22,373 nt of DNA from Plantago elongata (lineage: Eukaryota; Streptophyta; Magnoliopsida; Lamiales; Plantaginaceae), in assembly GCA_036897095.1 (NCBI GenBank), contig JAYMSP010002817.1, positions 1 through 22,373 on the forward strand, in the 5' to 3' direction. Positions 1-9,215 of this stretch are shown here, piece by piece. Made by a program: the position numbers and the translations under genes. Position 1 is the first letter of the stretch. The number at the start of each line of letters is the position of its first letter. The notes beneath the pieces were generated by a model. It saw only the letters and a list, made by a program, of their open reading frames with translations. It was not told the origin of the DNA and searched no databases.

Positions 1-1
1 G

Positions 2-13
2 TGGTATCAGAGC
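2..13 (+). other. Primer-binding site complementary to initiator tRNA-Met
   Basis: TGGTATCAGAGC is the standard plant LTR-retrotransposon primer-binding site, complementary to the 3' end of initiator methionine tRNA, and primes minus-strand DNA synthesis. It normally sits directly after the 5' LTR, so that LTR ends at or just before base 1 and is outside the window. It is not a tRNA gene. Confidence 0.9.
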
Positions 14-115
14 AGGAGGTTCTCAAGCCTTCTGCACTGAACCTCGATCCCCTAGATAGATAAAGGTTTTTGTCGCTTTCCGATGACGTTTTAATTGTGT
101 GTTAAGGTTGTAGGT

Positions 116-1340
116 ATGTCTCTGAGTGATGCTCCGGTTTTTAAGCCCGAGAATTACGAGAAATGGAAGAACATGATGCTGCATCTTGAAGCAATCAATG
201 ATGAGATGATCTATGTCATCAAGGAAGGACCAATCAAAATTAGACAGCTCAAACATGTTATTGGAGTATCTGATGGTCGGAGAAACGCTGATGCTGAAGG
301 CAGTGGCACTTCTACTAGTGATATTGGTCGTGCTGCTGCTGGACAAGTTGAATATGAGGACTAACCTCGTGAACTCTGGACATCGGAAGATGCCAAGAGA
401 CACATGTTGGATGGTCAAGCTTGTAACATCATCATTCGATCGAAACCTGAGCATATACAGTGCAAACTGTGGTGTGCAAAAATGGCGAAAGTTGCCTGGC
501 AATTGATTGAAGAAATCTGTGCCGGAACTAAGAAAACCAAGGAAAACAAGTTTGAGATTTCTGAAGTTAAAATTCCAAAACTTCAAATAGGGTCTCACTG
601 AAATTCTAGAAGAACTTGATCTTCGGTTTACTACTCTGATGAGTGATATGGTTGCACTTGGAGAAAGTGACATATACTCAAATTCTGAGAAGGTGACAAT
701 CATCATCAGAAGTTTGAACCAGAATTGGGAGCATACTCAATACTTCTACTTAAATTAGGGAATGCCCCAAATCACTCCAGTAGAACTTTTTTCACATCTA
801 GCCACTGTAAAATATGAGACAACCCAACGAGGATTGGTTGTAGCTGAAAATTTGCAGAGTGTTGCTCCAGTTACCCAAGGTACTTCTGAAAATAAGGATA
901 CCAAGGAAGTGTCTGAAGAAAATGCTCTTCCAGTGCATCGCATGAAGAAATATGTGAGTCAAGAGATTGAAAGGAGAAAATTAAAAGAAAAGCTGAAAAA
1001 ACATCTCGGTCCTAACTATCATCAGTACAAGAACATTCAAATGAATAAATCTCTGAACAATCCTGCTCAAAAAGCTGTTAAAACTGAAGTTGCTGAGATT
1101 GGAAATGACATCTTCTTCTATTGTCAGAAACCAGGTCATTTCAAACTTAATTATCCTGCTTTTAACAAGCTTAAGACGGGTGATAAAAAGGAGAGAAGAA
1201 CTTTCAAGAGAACTCATAGGGCACTGCAGAGAGAAAGAAGATCCAGATTCAACTTGATGCTTTGGATATTGAGTCAGATTCTGAAGATGAGGATTCAGAA
1301 GACTCAAAATTACCATCACCAGAATTGTGCGGGATAACTC
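116..1340 (+). pseudogene. gag: Copia gag (capsid/nucleocapsid) remnant
   Basis: Gag forms the cytoplasmic virus-like particle and binds the element RNA. The likely original start is the ATG at 116 (MSLSDAPVF), followed by the aromatic N-terminal pattern ENYEKWKNMM typical of copia Gag. The frame meets a TAA at 362-364 but continues in the same frame to 601. It shifts frame near 595, stops again near 758 (LN then TAG), and resumes at about 762-1337. A further shift near 1210-1250 leads into an acidic segment (DSEDEDSEDS) that ends near 1350. The nucleocapsid zinc knuckle is at 1113-1154. Of the four CCHC ligands only the second Cys (1122-1124) and the His (1137-1139) remain; the first reads Phe and the last Tyr. 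A basic Lys-rich stretch precedes it. The reading is secure; exact boundaries are not. Confidence 0.8.
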
Positions 1341-1432
1341 ACGATGTTATCTAATTTGGCCTAAAGTAGAATGATATGTGTGGAGTTGCTGAGATTATAG
1401 GTCCCAACATCTCAAACATTGAATAATGCCTT

Positions 1433-2590
1433 ATGGTTGATGAGGTAATAAATACATCACAATTCTTGTACTATAAAAGTGTTGATAACGACATTATGGA
1501 TTTGGAATTTGTCAAGAGTGAACTTGATCGATATGGGAGAATTTTTTTGGTTGCTGAGTCAAAAACCAAAATTCTGGAAGAATGCAAAGAAAATCTTGAA
1601 AAAGAGGTTTCTAATTTGACCAAGGTATCTGTGATTAAGGACGCTAAAATAGCATCTCTCTCAGATATCGGAGAATGAAAATTTTCATGAGCTAGCCTTA
1701 AATAAGCTAAATGAGAAGTTGAAGAAACTTCTTTCTAAAAATGAAGCACTCAGAAAGAAGGAAGTTTCTTTCAAATCATTTGTCAATGCTAATGACACTC
1801 TCACGGAGGTTCAATCATATTTGAGAGACCCTTTTCAGAAAGGAGGACTTTGACTTGATGCCCAATCAAGTAATTCCACTCCTCTGAAGAAGAAGGATGG
1901 AAGGTTGACCTTAGTAAAAAGTCAACATAAAGGTTCCAAAGAAACCTATAACATTGGTCATAGAGCTAAGGTTCTTGAAAAAGGTAAATCAGTTGCGACC
2001 AAACCTTTGAAGGAATAACAAGTCCCAAATAAACATGTGGAAAAGGTTTTTGAAAATAAACATGATCCTGTGACTTGTGATCATCCACAATGTTGTATCA
2101 CTAGGAAGGGAAGCATCGCCGGTTTGGGTGTATTTCCTAGTGTACCATTCTATGGATATAAGGATGATATAGAAACTAGTGAGGCTACTGAAAATCTAAT
2201 TCAGAAAGTCAATGGTGCTCGAAATGGTATTGGCTATCGTGCTATCGAAAAAGTCCTAACGCAACAATATAAGGAAGGTCAAGAGCGATGGTGGAAAGCT
2301 AGAATTGCCAGGGCTAGAAGAAACTTGGCCAGAAAGGCCAAGCTTGATGAAAAGCAATCTCAGAAACCTGACAGGTCTCTGAAGCCACCACGAGGAACAC
2401 CAAGGAACACTCCAAGAAGAAAAATTGATCTGAAATTCAATGATACCAGAATTCCTCCTTATGTTTCAAGTAGACAAAAACCTACTCCTAAAACATTCAT
2501 TCAAAAATTGATTCCCACAGGAAGAGTGTTAAGTCTAAATTGTTTTGTTTCTGAAGCACGAACCTCACTCATGTTTCATGTTTTGTGCAG
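1433..2590 (+). pseudogene. Gag-pol linker: coiled coil and basic region
   Basis: Three blocks lie between the zinc knuckle and the protease. From 1433 to 1678 the frame encodes a Glu/Lys/Leu-rich helix (KILEECKENLEKEV) that looks like a coiled coil. After a frameshift at about 1675 another Lys/Leu-rich helical block runs to about 1850. An open frame from 2037 to 2648 then holds a Cys/His cluster (CDHPQCC near 2070) and a strongly basic Arg/Lys stretch (RWWKARIARARRNLARKAK near 2290). Sireviruses are known for long Gag regions with coiled coils that probably help assembly. I do not recognise the Cys/His cluster as a named domain; it may be a second, non-canonical metal-binding site. Stops at 1851-1853 and 2016-2018 show decay. 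Confidence 0.55.
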
Positions 2591-2863
2591 AATGCGTCTT
2601 GGACTAAGGCTCAATGACTATTTGATAGTGGATGCGGGAAGCACATGACATGACACAAAGCAAACTTGGTTGATTACAAAATATGTAACACAGGACCAAA
2701 TATAAAGTTTGTTGGAGGAGAATTAAATCCTTCTATAGGATTTGGCAACGCCAAATTGGGGTCCCTCACAATCTCTGACGTATTACATAAAGGTTTGAAA
2801 TATAATCTTCTAAGCATGAGCCAGTTTGCAGATAGCGGATATTCGGTGAAAATTAAATCGTAG
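2591..2863 (+). pseudogene. pol (PR): Copia aspartic protease remnant
   Basis: This domain cuts the polyprotein into mature parts. The active-site segment IVDAGS is readable at 2625-2642, with the catalytic Asp codon at 2631-2633. Copia proteases usually have D-S-G here; this copy has D-A-G. Immediately after it a stop and frameshift occur (2646-2665). The downstream part resumes at 2666-2863 with the typical glycine-rich strand, an ISDVLH segment and the LKYNLLSMSQ end that joins protease to the GAG-pre-integrase region. It then hits TAG at 2861-2863. The order directly before integrase fits copia pol. Confidence 0.75.
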
Positions 2864-2984
2864 TTCTGTAAATTGATTGACAATGAGTCCAAGCAGACAA
2901 TCTTGGTTGCTACGCAGAAGGAAGTCTATATGTCGCTGATTGGACATCTTTGAAGAATGTCTTATGGTGAGTCAATCAGGTCAC

Positions 2985-3926
2985 ACTGAAGAACACTGGT
3001 TATGGCACAAGAGAATGAGTCACTTGGCTTTAAAACTCTGAACAAACTTGCCAAGAAAGAATAGTGGTTGGGTTACCTAATATAACATTCAGAATGGACG
3101 GTGTCTGCTTTGTTTGTCAATTCGGGATACAATCCAAAACCTCTTTCAAGTCCAAAAAATCAGACATTCACGTGTTACACCATTGCAACCATTACACATT
3201 GATCTTTTTGAATCATCTGTAACTAGTTATGCAGGCAAGAAGTATGGTCTAGTTGTTGTAGATGACTTCTCTAGGTTACCTGGATTGCCTTTCTGAAATA
3301 AAAGTCTGATGCTAGGGTGGAGATACCAAACTTGCTGAACAAGCTTGAAGTCGTGAAAAATGACAAAGTATCTGCAATCAGAATATACCATGGTACTGAA
3401 TTTGTCAATCAGTATATAAAAGAGTTTTGTACCTGCAAAGGTATACAACATTACCACAACAAAATGGTGTTGCTGAATGGAAGAATATGTCCCATAATGA
3501 AGCTGCAAGGACAGTGCTAGCTGACACTGAAATAAGTGAAGTTTATTGGGTTGATGTTGTAAACACATCATGCTACACTCAAAACAGATGTTTGATAAAC
3601 AAATACCATGACAAAATTCCTTATGAGCTTTTGGTCGGTAGACCCCTAATATCAAACATTTGAGGGAGTTTGGTTGTAGATGTTTTGTTCTTAACAATGT
3701 AAAAGAATACTTTAGAACATTTCAACCAAAGGCAGATGAAGGTGTATTTCTTGGTTGTTCTATGAATAGAAAAGCCTACAGAGTATACAACAAGAGAACA
3801 AAGAAGATTGAAGAATTTGTTCATGTAGTATTCTATGAAGGAAGCAGGAAAATACCCCTTGATGAAGAACTCTCAGATATATTTAAAGAACTCTTGATTA
3901 AGGATTCTGAAGAAAAACCCTCATAA
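2985..3926 (+). pseudogene. pol (INT): Copia integrase remnant (zinc-binding and catalytic core)
   Basis: Integrase inserts the cDNA into the host chromosome in the nucleus. The N-terminal HHCC zinc site is visible: His at 3006-3008 and 3021-3023 (H-x4-H) and Cys at 3106-3108 and 3115-3117 (C-x2-C). The rve catalytic core follows. The first Asp is in LHIDLF (3201-3203). The second Asp position reads Tyr (3386-3388, in IYHGTEF). The Glu is kept in GVAEWKN (3475-3477), but in a different frame. At least four frame changes (near 3110, 3290, 3430 and 3660) break it up. The C-terminal part (3660-3926) keeps the conserved block containing FLGCS and KAYRVYN. With the second catalytic residue lost and the frame broken, this copy cannot integrate itself. 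Confidence 0.85.
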
Positions 3927-4404
3927 AGGAGAAACTCTATCATTAATATTGAGGATGAGTCTGACGATGAAAAGTATGATATGCCAGTAACAATCAGATG
4001 ACTCTTAGACATGATGAAGAATTTCCTATGAGAACTCTAGAAATGGAAACTGAGAATATTCATCGTAGAGACCTTTCTGGGAATAACCTTTCTGAAAGTT
4101 GTATTCCAGAATTCTCTAACACTGAACAAGTGTCTGATATTTACAGCACTTCTAGTGTAAAAAATATCAGTGATACTGAAGAAGTATCAAGTCATAATCA
4201 TAGTGATTCACATTCATATCACGTAGATAATGATACTACTAGTTCAAAGCCAATTATGAAATGGATTAGAGATCATCCTACAAAGGATGTGATTGTTCCA
4301 ATTGATCAAGGTGTTAGAACTAGGAGAGCAATAGCTGAAAATGCTAATTTTCTCTTTGATGTTTTATCTCAAACATTGAACCTAAGACTATTGAAGATGC
4401 ATTA
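3927..4404 (+). pseudogene. Integrase-RT spacer, Ser/Asp/Glu-rich
   Basis: This is the variable segment between integrase and RT in copia pol. After a stop at 3924-3926 and a frameshift near 3985, an open stretch (3998-4405) encodes a Ser, Thr, Asp and Glu-rich, probably disordered chain. It ends in a conserved lead-in to RT (the WIRDHPTKDVI block at 4261-4293). No catalytic motif is expected or seen. Confidence 0.6.
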
Positions 4405-5300
4405 AAGGATCAACACTGGATCTCTACAATGCAAGAAGAGTTTGATCAATTTGAGAGAAACAAGGTATGGAAACTAGTCCCATATGTGGAAGGAATATAT
4501 GTGATTGGAACTAAGTGGGTTTTTAGAAACAAGATAAATGAGTCTGGTGAAATAATTAGAAACAAAGCAAGGTTGGTTGCCAAGTAATTTACTCAGACCG
4601 AAGGTTTATATTTTGATGAGTCATATGCATCAGTTGCAAGATTGGATGCAATCAGACTATTTCTGGCCTTTGCAGCTCATAATGACTTTAAAGTTTACCA
4701 AATGGATGTCAAGAGTGCATTTTTGAATGGTGAACCTGCTGAGGAAGTCTATGTTGATCAACCACGAGTCTTTGAGGTTGCCTCAGAAAGTAGAATGGTC
4801 TATAAGTTACAGAAAGCTTTGTATGGACTGAAACAGGCTCCAAGAGCATGGTATGACACTTTGGCCCAATACCTTCTAGAAAGTGATTTTAAGAAAGGTG
4901 ATGTTGATAAAACTTTATTTCCCTTAAAGCATGATGGAAAACTACTTTTAGTTCAAGTATATGTTTATGACATTATATTTGGATCTAAAGACAAGCAACT
5001 TTGTGATGGCTTTACTAATCTCATGAAGAACAAATTTGAGATGAGCATGATGGGAAAATTGAACTACTTCCTTGGGTTGCATGTCAAGCAGCTTGATGAT
5101 GGAATATTCATTAGTCAAACAAAATATGCAAAGGATATGCTCAACAAGTTTAATCTGAAGCCTTTTGAAAAGATTGCTAAGATACCTATGAGCATAGGAA
5201 CCAAAATGACTTATACTTAAGCTGACAAGACTGTTGAAGAACATAAGTATAGGAAGTTGATAGGTTCACTTCTCTACCTTACTGTAAGTAAGCAAACCTT
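4405..5300 (+). pseudogene. pol (RT): Copia reverse transcriptase remnant with mutated YVDD box
   Basis: RT copies element RNA into cDNA inside the particle. The domain (RVT_2 type) is the best preserved in the window. Fingers sequence (WKLVPY, GTKWVFRNK) precedes an in-frame TAA at 4585-4587. Then 4642-5220 is open and holds motif A (MDVKSAFLNG, first catalytic Asp at 4705-4707), the ALYGLKQAPRAWY block, and motif C. Motif C is normally YVDD but here reads YVYD, with Tyr (TAT) at 4966-4968 in place of a catalytic Asp. A TAA at 5218-5220 probably replaces a Gln codon, and coding similarity continues (KYRKLIGSLLYLT) to about 5283. The catalytic change plus stops make it inactive. Confidence 0.92.
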
Positions 5301-5369
5301 GTATTCAATATGCAGTTGGTGTGTGTGCTAGATTTCAAACAAATCCGATGCAATCACACTAAAACATTG

Positions 5370-5872
5370 CTATGAAAATATTAAGGTATGTGAAAGGTAT
5401 TATGGAAGTTGGATTGTGGTATCCGAAGGATAGTGGTTTGAGTTTGGTTGGCTATTCAAATGCTGACTGTGCTGGATCTATGCTTGATAGGAAAAGTACT
5501 TCAGGAACTTGTCAGTTTATAGGAACTAGACTTATCTCATGGTATAACAGGAAGCAAAAATTAAAGTCTACTTCTACCACATAGGCTGAATATATTGCCG
5601 CTAGGTACTATGCATCACAAATTTTGTGGATACAACAACAACTCAGAGCCTATGGACTTAATGAAGAGAAAACTCCTATTTTTTGTGAAAACACAAATGC
5701 TATTGTGATTACTCAGAATCCCAAGTTTCATGCTAGAACTAAGCACATTGATGTTAGACACTACTTCATCAGAGACCATGTTGAGAAGGGCAATATAGAG
5801 ATACACAAGGTTGGCACGGAGACCAACTTTCAGATATCTTCACTAAGCGATTGCAAGAAAGAATGTTCTTGA
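5370..5872 (+). pseudogene. pol (RH): Copia RNase H remnant, end of pol
   Basis: RNase H removes the RNA strand during reverse transcription. The segment starts at the MKILRYVKG block (5372) and includes the first acidic site in SNADCAGS (Asp at 5465-5467) and the RKSTSGTCQFIG block. An in-frame TAG at 5582-5584 is followed by AEYIAA, which carries the conserved Glu. The third acidic position, normally Asp in this family, reads Glu (CENTNAI, 5689-5691). The RTKHIDVRHYFIRDHV block near the C-terminus is intact. The very end, from about 5820, has lost its frame and stops at 5870-5872. The spacing is normal for copia. Confidence 0.88.
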
Positions 5873-5958
5873 ATTTGAGGCATAATCTTGAATTGATTGA
5901 GCTACCCAATAACTGAAAAGAAGCTACGGTTTATGAGAACAAGTTATAGAGAGTTGCT

Positions 5959-6045
5959 AAGTTTCTGGAACGGGTATCCAGAGACTCAATGGCATTATGG
6001 TACAAATAACTCCAAGTTTCTAAAACGGGTATTCAGATACTATGG
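5959..6045 (+). repeat. Imperfect tandem direct repeat, 55-bp step
   Basis: The segment at 5959-5992 (core AACGGGTATCCAGAGACTC) recurs at 6014-6045 (core AACGGGTATTCAGATACT), both preceded by AAGTTTCT and followed by ATGG. The step is 55 bp. It looks like a local duplication just after pol; no function is evident. Confidence 0.6.
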
Positions 6046-6101
6046 AAGTGTACTTTTAGTATCTGAGACGGGAAATCATAAAGGTGTAATAACACTTTCG
6101 T

Positions 6102-6114
6102 GAGGGGAAGAAAA
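6102..6114 (+). other. Polypurine-tract-like run after pol
   Basis: GAGGGGAAGAAAA is an uninterrupted purine run about 230 bp after the end of pol. Sireviruses are reported to carry several PPT-like motifs downstream of pol. It is not followed by an LTR start, so it is not the terminal PPT. It may be an accessory plus-strand primer site or chance. Confidence 0.35.
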
Positions 6115-6309
6115 TAGTACACAAGTACAATTCTCTGAAGTTAAACTATGTCTAGGTTTATGTATTTTTACCATTTATATGATAACACACATAAACAAGA
6201 CTTGATCTTAGAAAGATAAGTCTAAAGGTTTTATCTTCTCCCACGATAAGAGTGACTTGTGATTACACCAAGCCAAAAATCCATAATGAGAGCACTGTAA
6301 AATTTGTTG

Positions 6310-6359
6310 ATTGAAATCATCGATGGAGAAACATTGACAACCATCGATGAAAATTTCAA
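6310..6359 (+). repeat. Inverted repeat, possible stem-loop
   Basis: The left arm ATTGAAATCATCGATGG (6310-6326) pairs with the right arm CCATCGATGAAAATTTCAAT (6341-6360) across a 14-nt loop, with two unpaired bases. The nine-base cores CATCGATGG and CCATCGATG are perfect, and each contains ATCGAT. It sits about 200 bp before the internal TATA box. It may act as a regulatory binding site or an RNA hairpin; function unknown. Confidence 0.55.
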
Positions 6360-6530
6360 TTTGTCTCAACGGTTGAGATTAAACGATGAGACAATACTGA
6401 CAGTAGAGAGACAGTTATGGCCCCACTTGCATTTAATGCAAAGTGTTATTTGTTACCACACCAATGCATTGTACACAGTAACAAATGCATATTGTATGTA
6501 TGTATTTTGTAACTGTTGTGATTCTAATGC

Positions 6531-6540
6531 TATATATAAA
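6531..6540 (+). promoter_or_regulatory. TATA box of an internal promoter
   Basis: TATATATAAA followed by GG is a strong plant TATA box. About 25-35 bp downstream begins a pyrimidine- and A-rich leader (6565-6720) that resembles a plant 5' UTR. The first ATG in good context (TATAATGGC) is at 6729. A U-rich tract ending TTTCAG (6705-6710) could be a splice acceptor just before the ATG. This suggests the downstream gene is transcribed separately from the LTR; that is inference. Confidence 0.5.
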
Positions 6541-6728
6541 GGATTTAGAGAAAAGACAAACACTTTTTGCAAATCCAAAATTCACAACTTGCATCAAAAT
6601 AACATTTTCTCTCTAACTTTCTGTAAAGAAAATTTGCAACTACTTTTGTTCTCTCTAGTCTTCTGAAAAAGAACCACTAATCCAGAACCTTAACCTTCTC
6701 GATTTCAGATAATCTTTCACTATATATA

Positions 6729-8394
6729 ATGGCTCCCAAACGCTTCAAGTTCTAAAGCTTCCACTACATCTGATGCTGTTGAAAAGAAAACACTCATCCT
6801 GGAGATCTCATATAATAGACTCCAAGGGGATTTCAACCCAGACCACTACCAACCACAGGATGCAATTTGTTGAGAAACATCTGGAGGCAATAATTCCAGA
6901 GCAGGCAGATAGGACTTCCGACTTCCGTCTTGGTTTTGCTTGAAAAAGCAAACTTGAAGGGGGTTTCTTTCAGCCCTTCACAGTGAGACTTCCTCACTGG
7001 ATGTTCTTAAGTTTTACAACAACTCAGAAGTGACCACTAATCTGGTCAACGGGACTGAAAAAGTGTCCTTTAAAACAAGGTGCAAAACCTTATGATTGAC
7101 CTGGACTGCCAAGGTTTATATGACCTATTTGGACTGGTCAATGAGGGCGAAGAATATGAGATGAGCCCCAAGAATGAAATCCTACTGCAAGGTGCCAAGG
7201 AAACATACATCGAATTCTCTGATATGTCAATTGTAGACACTCCCTCAACTTTCATTTTGGGAGATATCAGAGTCAGACACTTGTACAAGCACTGGAATGT
7301 GTTGGCATGTATTCTACACAGAGCATTGAACGGTCTGAAGGGTAGAGTAGATCAGATTAGCCTGGAGAGATGGATGGCTATATATATCTGATGAGATCCC
7401 AACTCATGGAACAATAGGATAACCCTTTCAATTGGGGTAAGTACGTGTTCATGAAGTTTATCAAAGCTCTCAGAAGCTTTGATGTAAAGATTGAGAAAGG
7501 CCTCGCTGAGCCAAATGCAACAATCATCTATGGACTGAAGATATGCTGGATTCTGGAGAATTTTGGTCTAAAGCTCAGAATCCCTGAGATTGAGACCAGT
7601 GACAATCTCTGGAAATTTATTTATGGAAATTGGTTGAAGCTAAAGGCTGTAGAAGAGCATGAGGTTACTGAAGTGGTTGCACCTTCTGAGGTGGCACCTA
7701 AGAAAACCAGAACCAAGAAGAGAGTAGCTAAGAAACAAAAAGTTTCTGAGGCTCCTGTAGAGACCACTCCTGCAGAGAGTACTTCTATTCCACCAAATAT
7801 TCTTGAAGTTCCATCTACAACTCCCATTATTGAAGATGCGCCCAAGGAGGAGAAGATGTTGAGCAAAACCAGTGGAAAGTTCTTTCTCTCCACAGAAACA
7901 ACATGAATTATGGATAATTCTGTGCCCAAAATAGAAGATTCTGATGATGATGTGGTTCTCACAAAGATCTTCAAAACTTCAAACAAAACCACTGATGTAT
8001 CGAAGGCATCTGGTTCATTATTGGGTGAAGTTTCTGAGAAATCATCCAAGTCTATGGTTGTTGAAGACATTATTGATAAAAAAGAAGCAACAACCACAAC
8101 CATTTAGAGCTCATTAGACTCTATTCAAAAGTCTATGAATGCGGATGATGTAGTGATGGAGGACGTTGACATTGCCTTCACTCTAAAAGGACTGCAAGAT
8201 GCGGTTATGAATGTTTCTATCTTAAACCCATCTACTAGAATATTGCAGTCAGAAACACCATCAACAGAAATTTTTGAAGAAAATCCTGTAGAGAAATAGG
8301 TTTCCCAGAAAGTAGTAGAAAGGAACTTGAGTCTGAAGTGCCAGAATCTTCTAATCGAGAATAGGATTCACAAGCTCAACAAGGAGCACTTCAG
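6729..8394 (+). pseudogene. Exon 1 of the accessory gene
   Basis: The start is ATG at 6729 (MAPKRF), in a good plant start context. The frame breaks within 30 bases and resumes (SDAVEKKTLILEI) near 6765. The segment 6850-7080 is badly scrambled. It is open at 7080-7391, shifts frame, and is then readable from about 7445 to 8300 with TGA (7904-7906), TAG (8105-8107) and TAG (8297-8299) in the same frame. A final frame change near 8310 leads to a stretch that ends ALQ directly before a GTAGCA splice donor at 8395. Composition changes from a globular, hydrophobic-patterned N-terminal part to Lys-rich and then Ser/Thr/Glu-rich. Confidence 0.6.
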
Positions 8395-8472
8395 GTAGCA
8401 AAGAAGTCTATATCTGACTTGTTTAAATTTATTTGCTTATTAATTGTCACTCATAAATTCTCTTTGTTACAG
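8395..8472 (+). other. Intron 1 (78 bp)
   Basis: The intron runs from donor CAG|GTAGCA to acceptor TTGTTACAG|G. The interior is much more T-rich than the flanking exons. It joins two frames in phase 0 (Gln codon before, GCC CAA after). Confidence 0.65.
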
Positions 8473-8580
8473 GCCCAAGAAGAAACACAAGCAACAGAAG
8501 AGGTTGCAAAGTCTTTTTCAGAAAGAGAAGAAGAGGCTCCACAAGGCTCAACACAAAAAGAACCTGAGCCTGTCACACAT
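8473..8580 (+). pseudogene. Repeat exon A of the accessory gene
   Basis: 108 nt, exactly 36 codons and open. It begins AQEET and is rich in Glu, Gln, Pro and Thr, with an EPEP motif near the end. The last codon is CAT where its sister exon ending at 9215 has CAG, so the donor CAT|GTATAG is slightly degraded. Confidence 0.6.
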
Positions 8581-8664
8581 GTATAGTCAATTTCTGAAGG
8601 ATGTGAATCTTTTCTTAATTGCATTATGATTGAGTATACTAACTTAATAATATGTTTTTGATAG
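8581..8664 (+). other. Intron 2 (84 bp) with perfect branch site
   Basis: Donor GTATAG, acceptor TTTTTGATAG|G. It contains TACTAAC at 8637-8643, the consensus branch-point sequence, about 21 nt before the acceptor. It is AT-rich. Confidence 0.7.
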
Positions 8665-8775
8665 GCGCAAACTGAAAAAGATGAGCAAGTGATGGAAACA
8701 TCTCAAGCTGAAAAGGAATTTCCAGAAACCTTCAAGGTTTCTGAAGAACACATTGCGGAGCCTTCTTCATCGAAG
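8665..8775 (+). pseudogene. Repeat exon B of the accessory gene
   Basis: About 111 nt (37 codons), open. It begins AQTEK and contains KVSEEHIAEPSSSK, which parallels VSEQIVFEPP in exon C and VSEAAIP with FEP in exon D. The donor is degraded: the sequence reads AAGGGTTGCC, so either GG has replaced GT or the exon is one base longer. Confidence 0.5.
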
Positions 8776-8859
8776 GGTTGCCAATATTCTTCAGAAAGTT
8801 GGCAATTTTTTATATTTTCACTTGCTCTTTCTTAACTTTACATTGTTTACGTTCTTAAG
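8776..8859 (+). other. Intron 3 (about 84 bp), donor degraded
   Basis: T-rich interior (a run of T at 8806-8811, TTTTCACTTGCTCTTTCTTAAC) ending in the acceptor TTCTTAAG|GCT. The donor lacks a clean GT in phase. Confidence 0.5.
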
Positions 8860-9011
8860 GCTCAAGAAGAAGTAAATGCGCCAGAAGGAAAGATTGCGAC
8901 TCCTTCTGAGCCAATGGATATTGATGAAGCTCTCCCAGATTCACCATAGGAGAATGTTTCAGAGACTGTACAAGTCTCTGAACAAATTGTTTTTGAGCCT
9001 CCCCAACTGAA
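8860..9011 (+). pseudogene. Repeat exon C of the accessory gene
   Basis: 152 nt, probably 153 before a one-base loss near 9000. It begins AQEEV, has an in-frame TAG at 8947-8949, and carries the VSE...EPP pattern twice. It ends CTGAA before a strong donor GTAAGT. Confidence 0.6.
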
Positions 9012-9098
9012 GTAAGTGAAAACTCAGAAAACAACAAGTGTTTGCAAAAAACATAATTCTCTGATCAATCCATTTAATGTATAAGTTTTTGTTTTCAG
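9012..9098 (+). other. Intron 4 (87 bp)
   Basis: Consensus donor GTAAGT and consensus acceptor TTTTTGTTTTCAG. This is the cleanest splice pair in the window. Confidence 0.75.
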
Positions 9099-9215
9099 GT
9101 TCAAGTCCAAAGAATAGTTGCTGAGGAACAGACTACCTTGTCTGACCCTCGCAATGAAGTATCTGAGGCTGCCATTCCAATGGTAGATCCTTTTGAGCCT
9201 GCAGTTGAAACTCAG
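9099..9215 (+). pseudogene. Repeat exon D of the accessory gene
   Basis: 117 nt, exactly 39 codons and open throughout. It begins VQVQR, contains EVSEAAIP and PFEPAVETQ, and ends in CAG before GTAATT. Confidence 0.65.

Larger units (their letters stand above)
5873..6530 (+). other. Noncoding spacer between pol and the extra gene
   Basis: No convincing coding sequence is present. The spacer holds an imperfect direct repeat (5959-5992 and 6014-6045), a short purine run (6102-6114) and an inverted repeat (6309-6359). An open frame over the right part overlaps promoter-like sequence and has no recognisable content. The spacer probably serves as the upstream regulatory region of the gene that follows. 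Confidence 0.6.

Noticed and set aside
2..13. tRNA gene at the window start
   Set aside because: Only the 12-base complement of a tRNA end is present; it is a primer-binding site.
23..706. Minus-strand open frame of 227 codons
   Set aside because: It lies antisense to the clear gag remnant and has no recognisable content; it is a shadow of the coding strand.
3227..3697. Minus-strand open frame of 156 codons
   Set aside because: Antisense to the integrase core, which is well supported on the plus strand.
6304..6666. Plus-strand open frame of 120 codons before the accessory gene
   Set aside because: It spans the inverted repeat and the TATA box, has leader-like composition and no protein features.
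7621..8103. Minus-strand open frame of 160 codons
   Set aside because: Antisense to the Ser/Thr/Lys-rich part of exon 1; low-complexity composition explains the openness.
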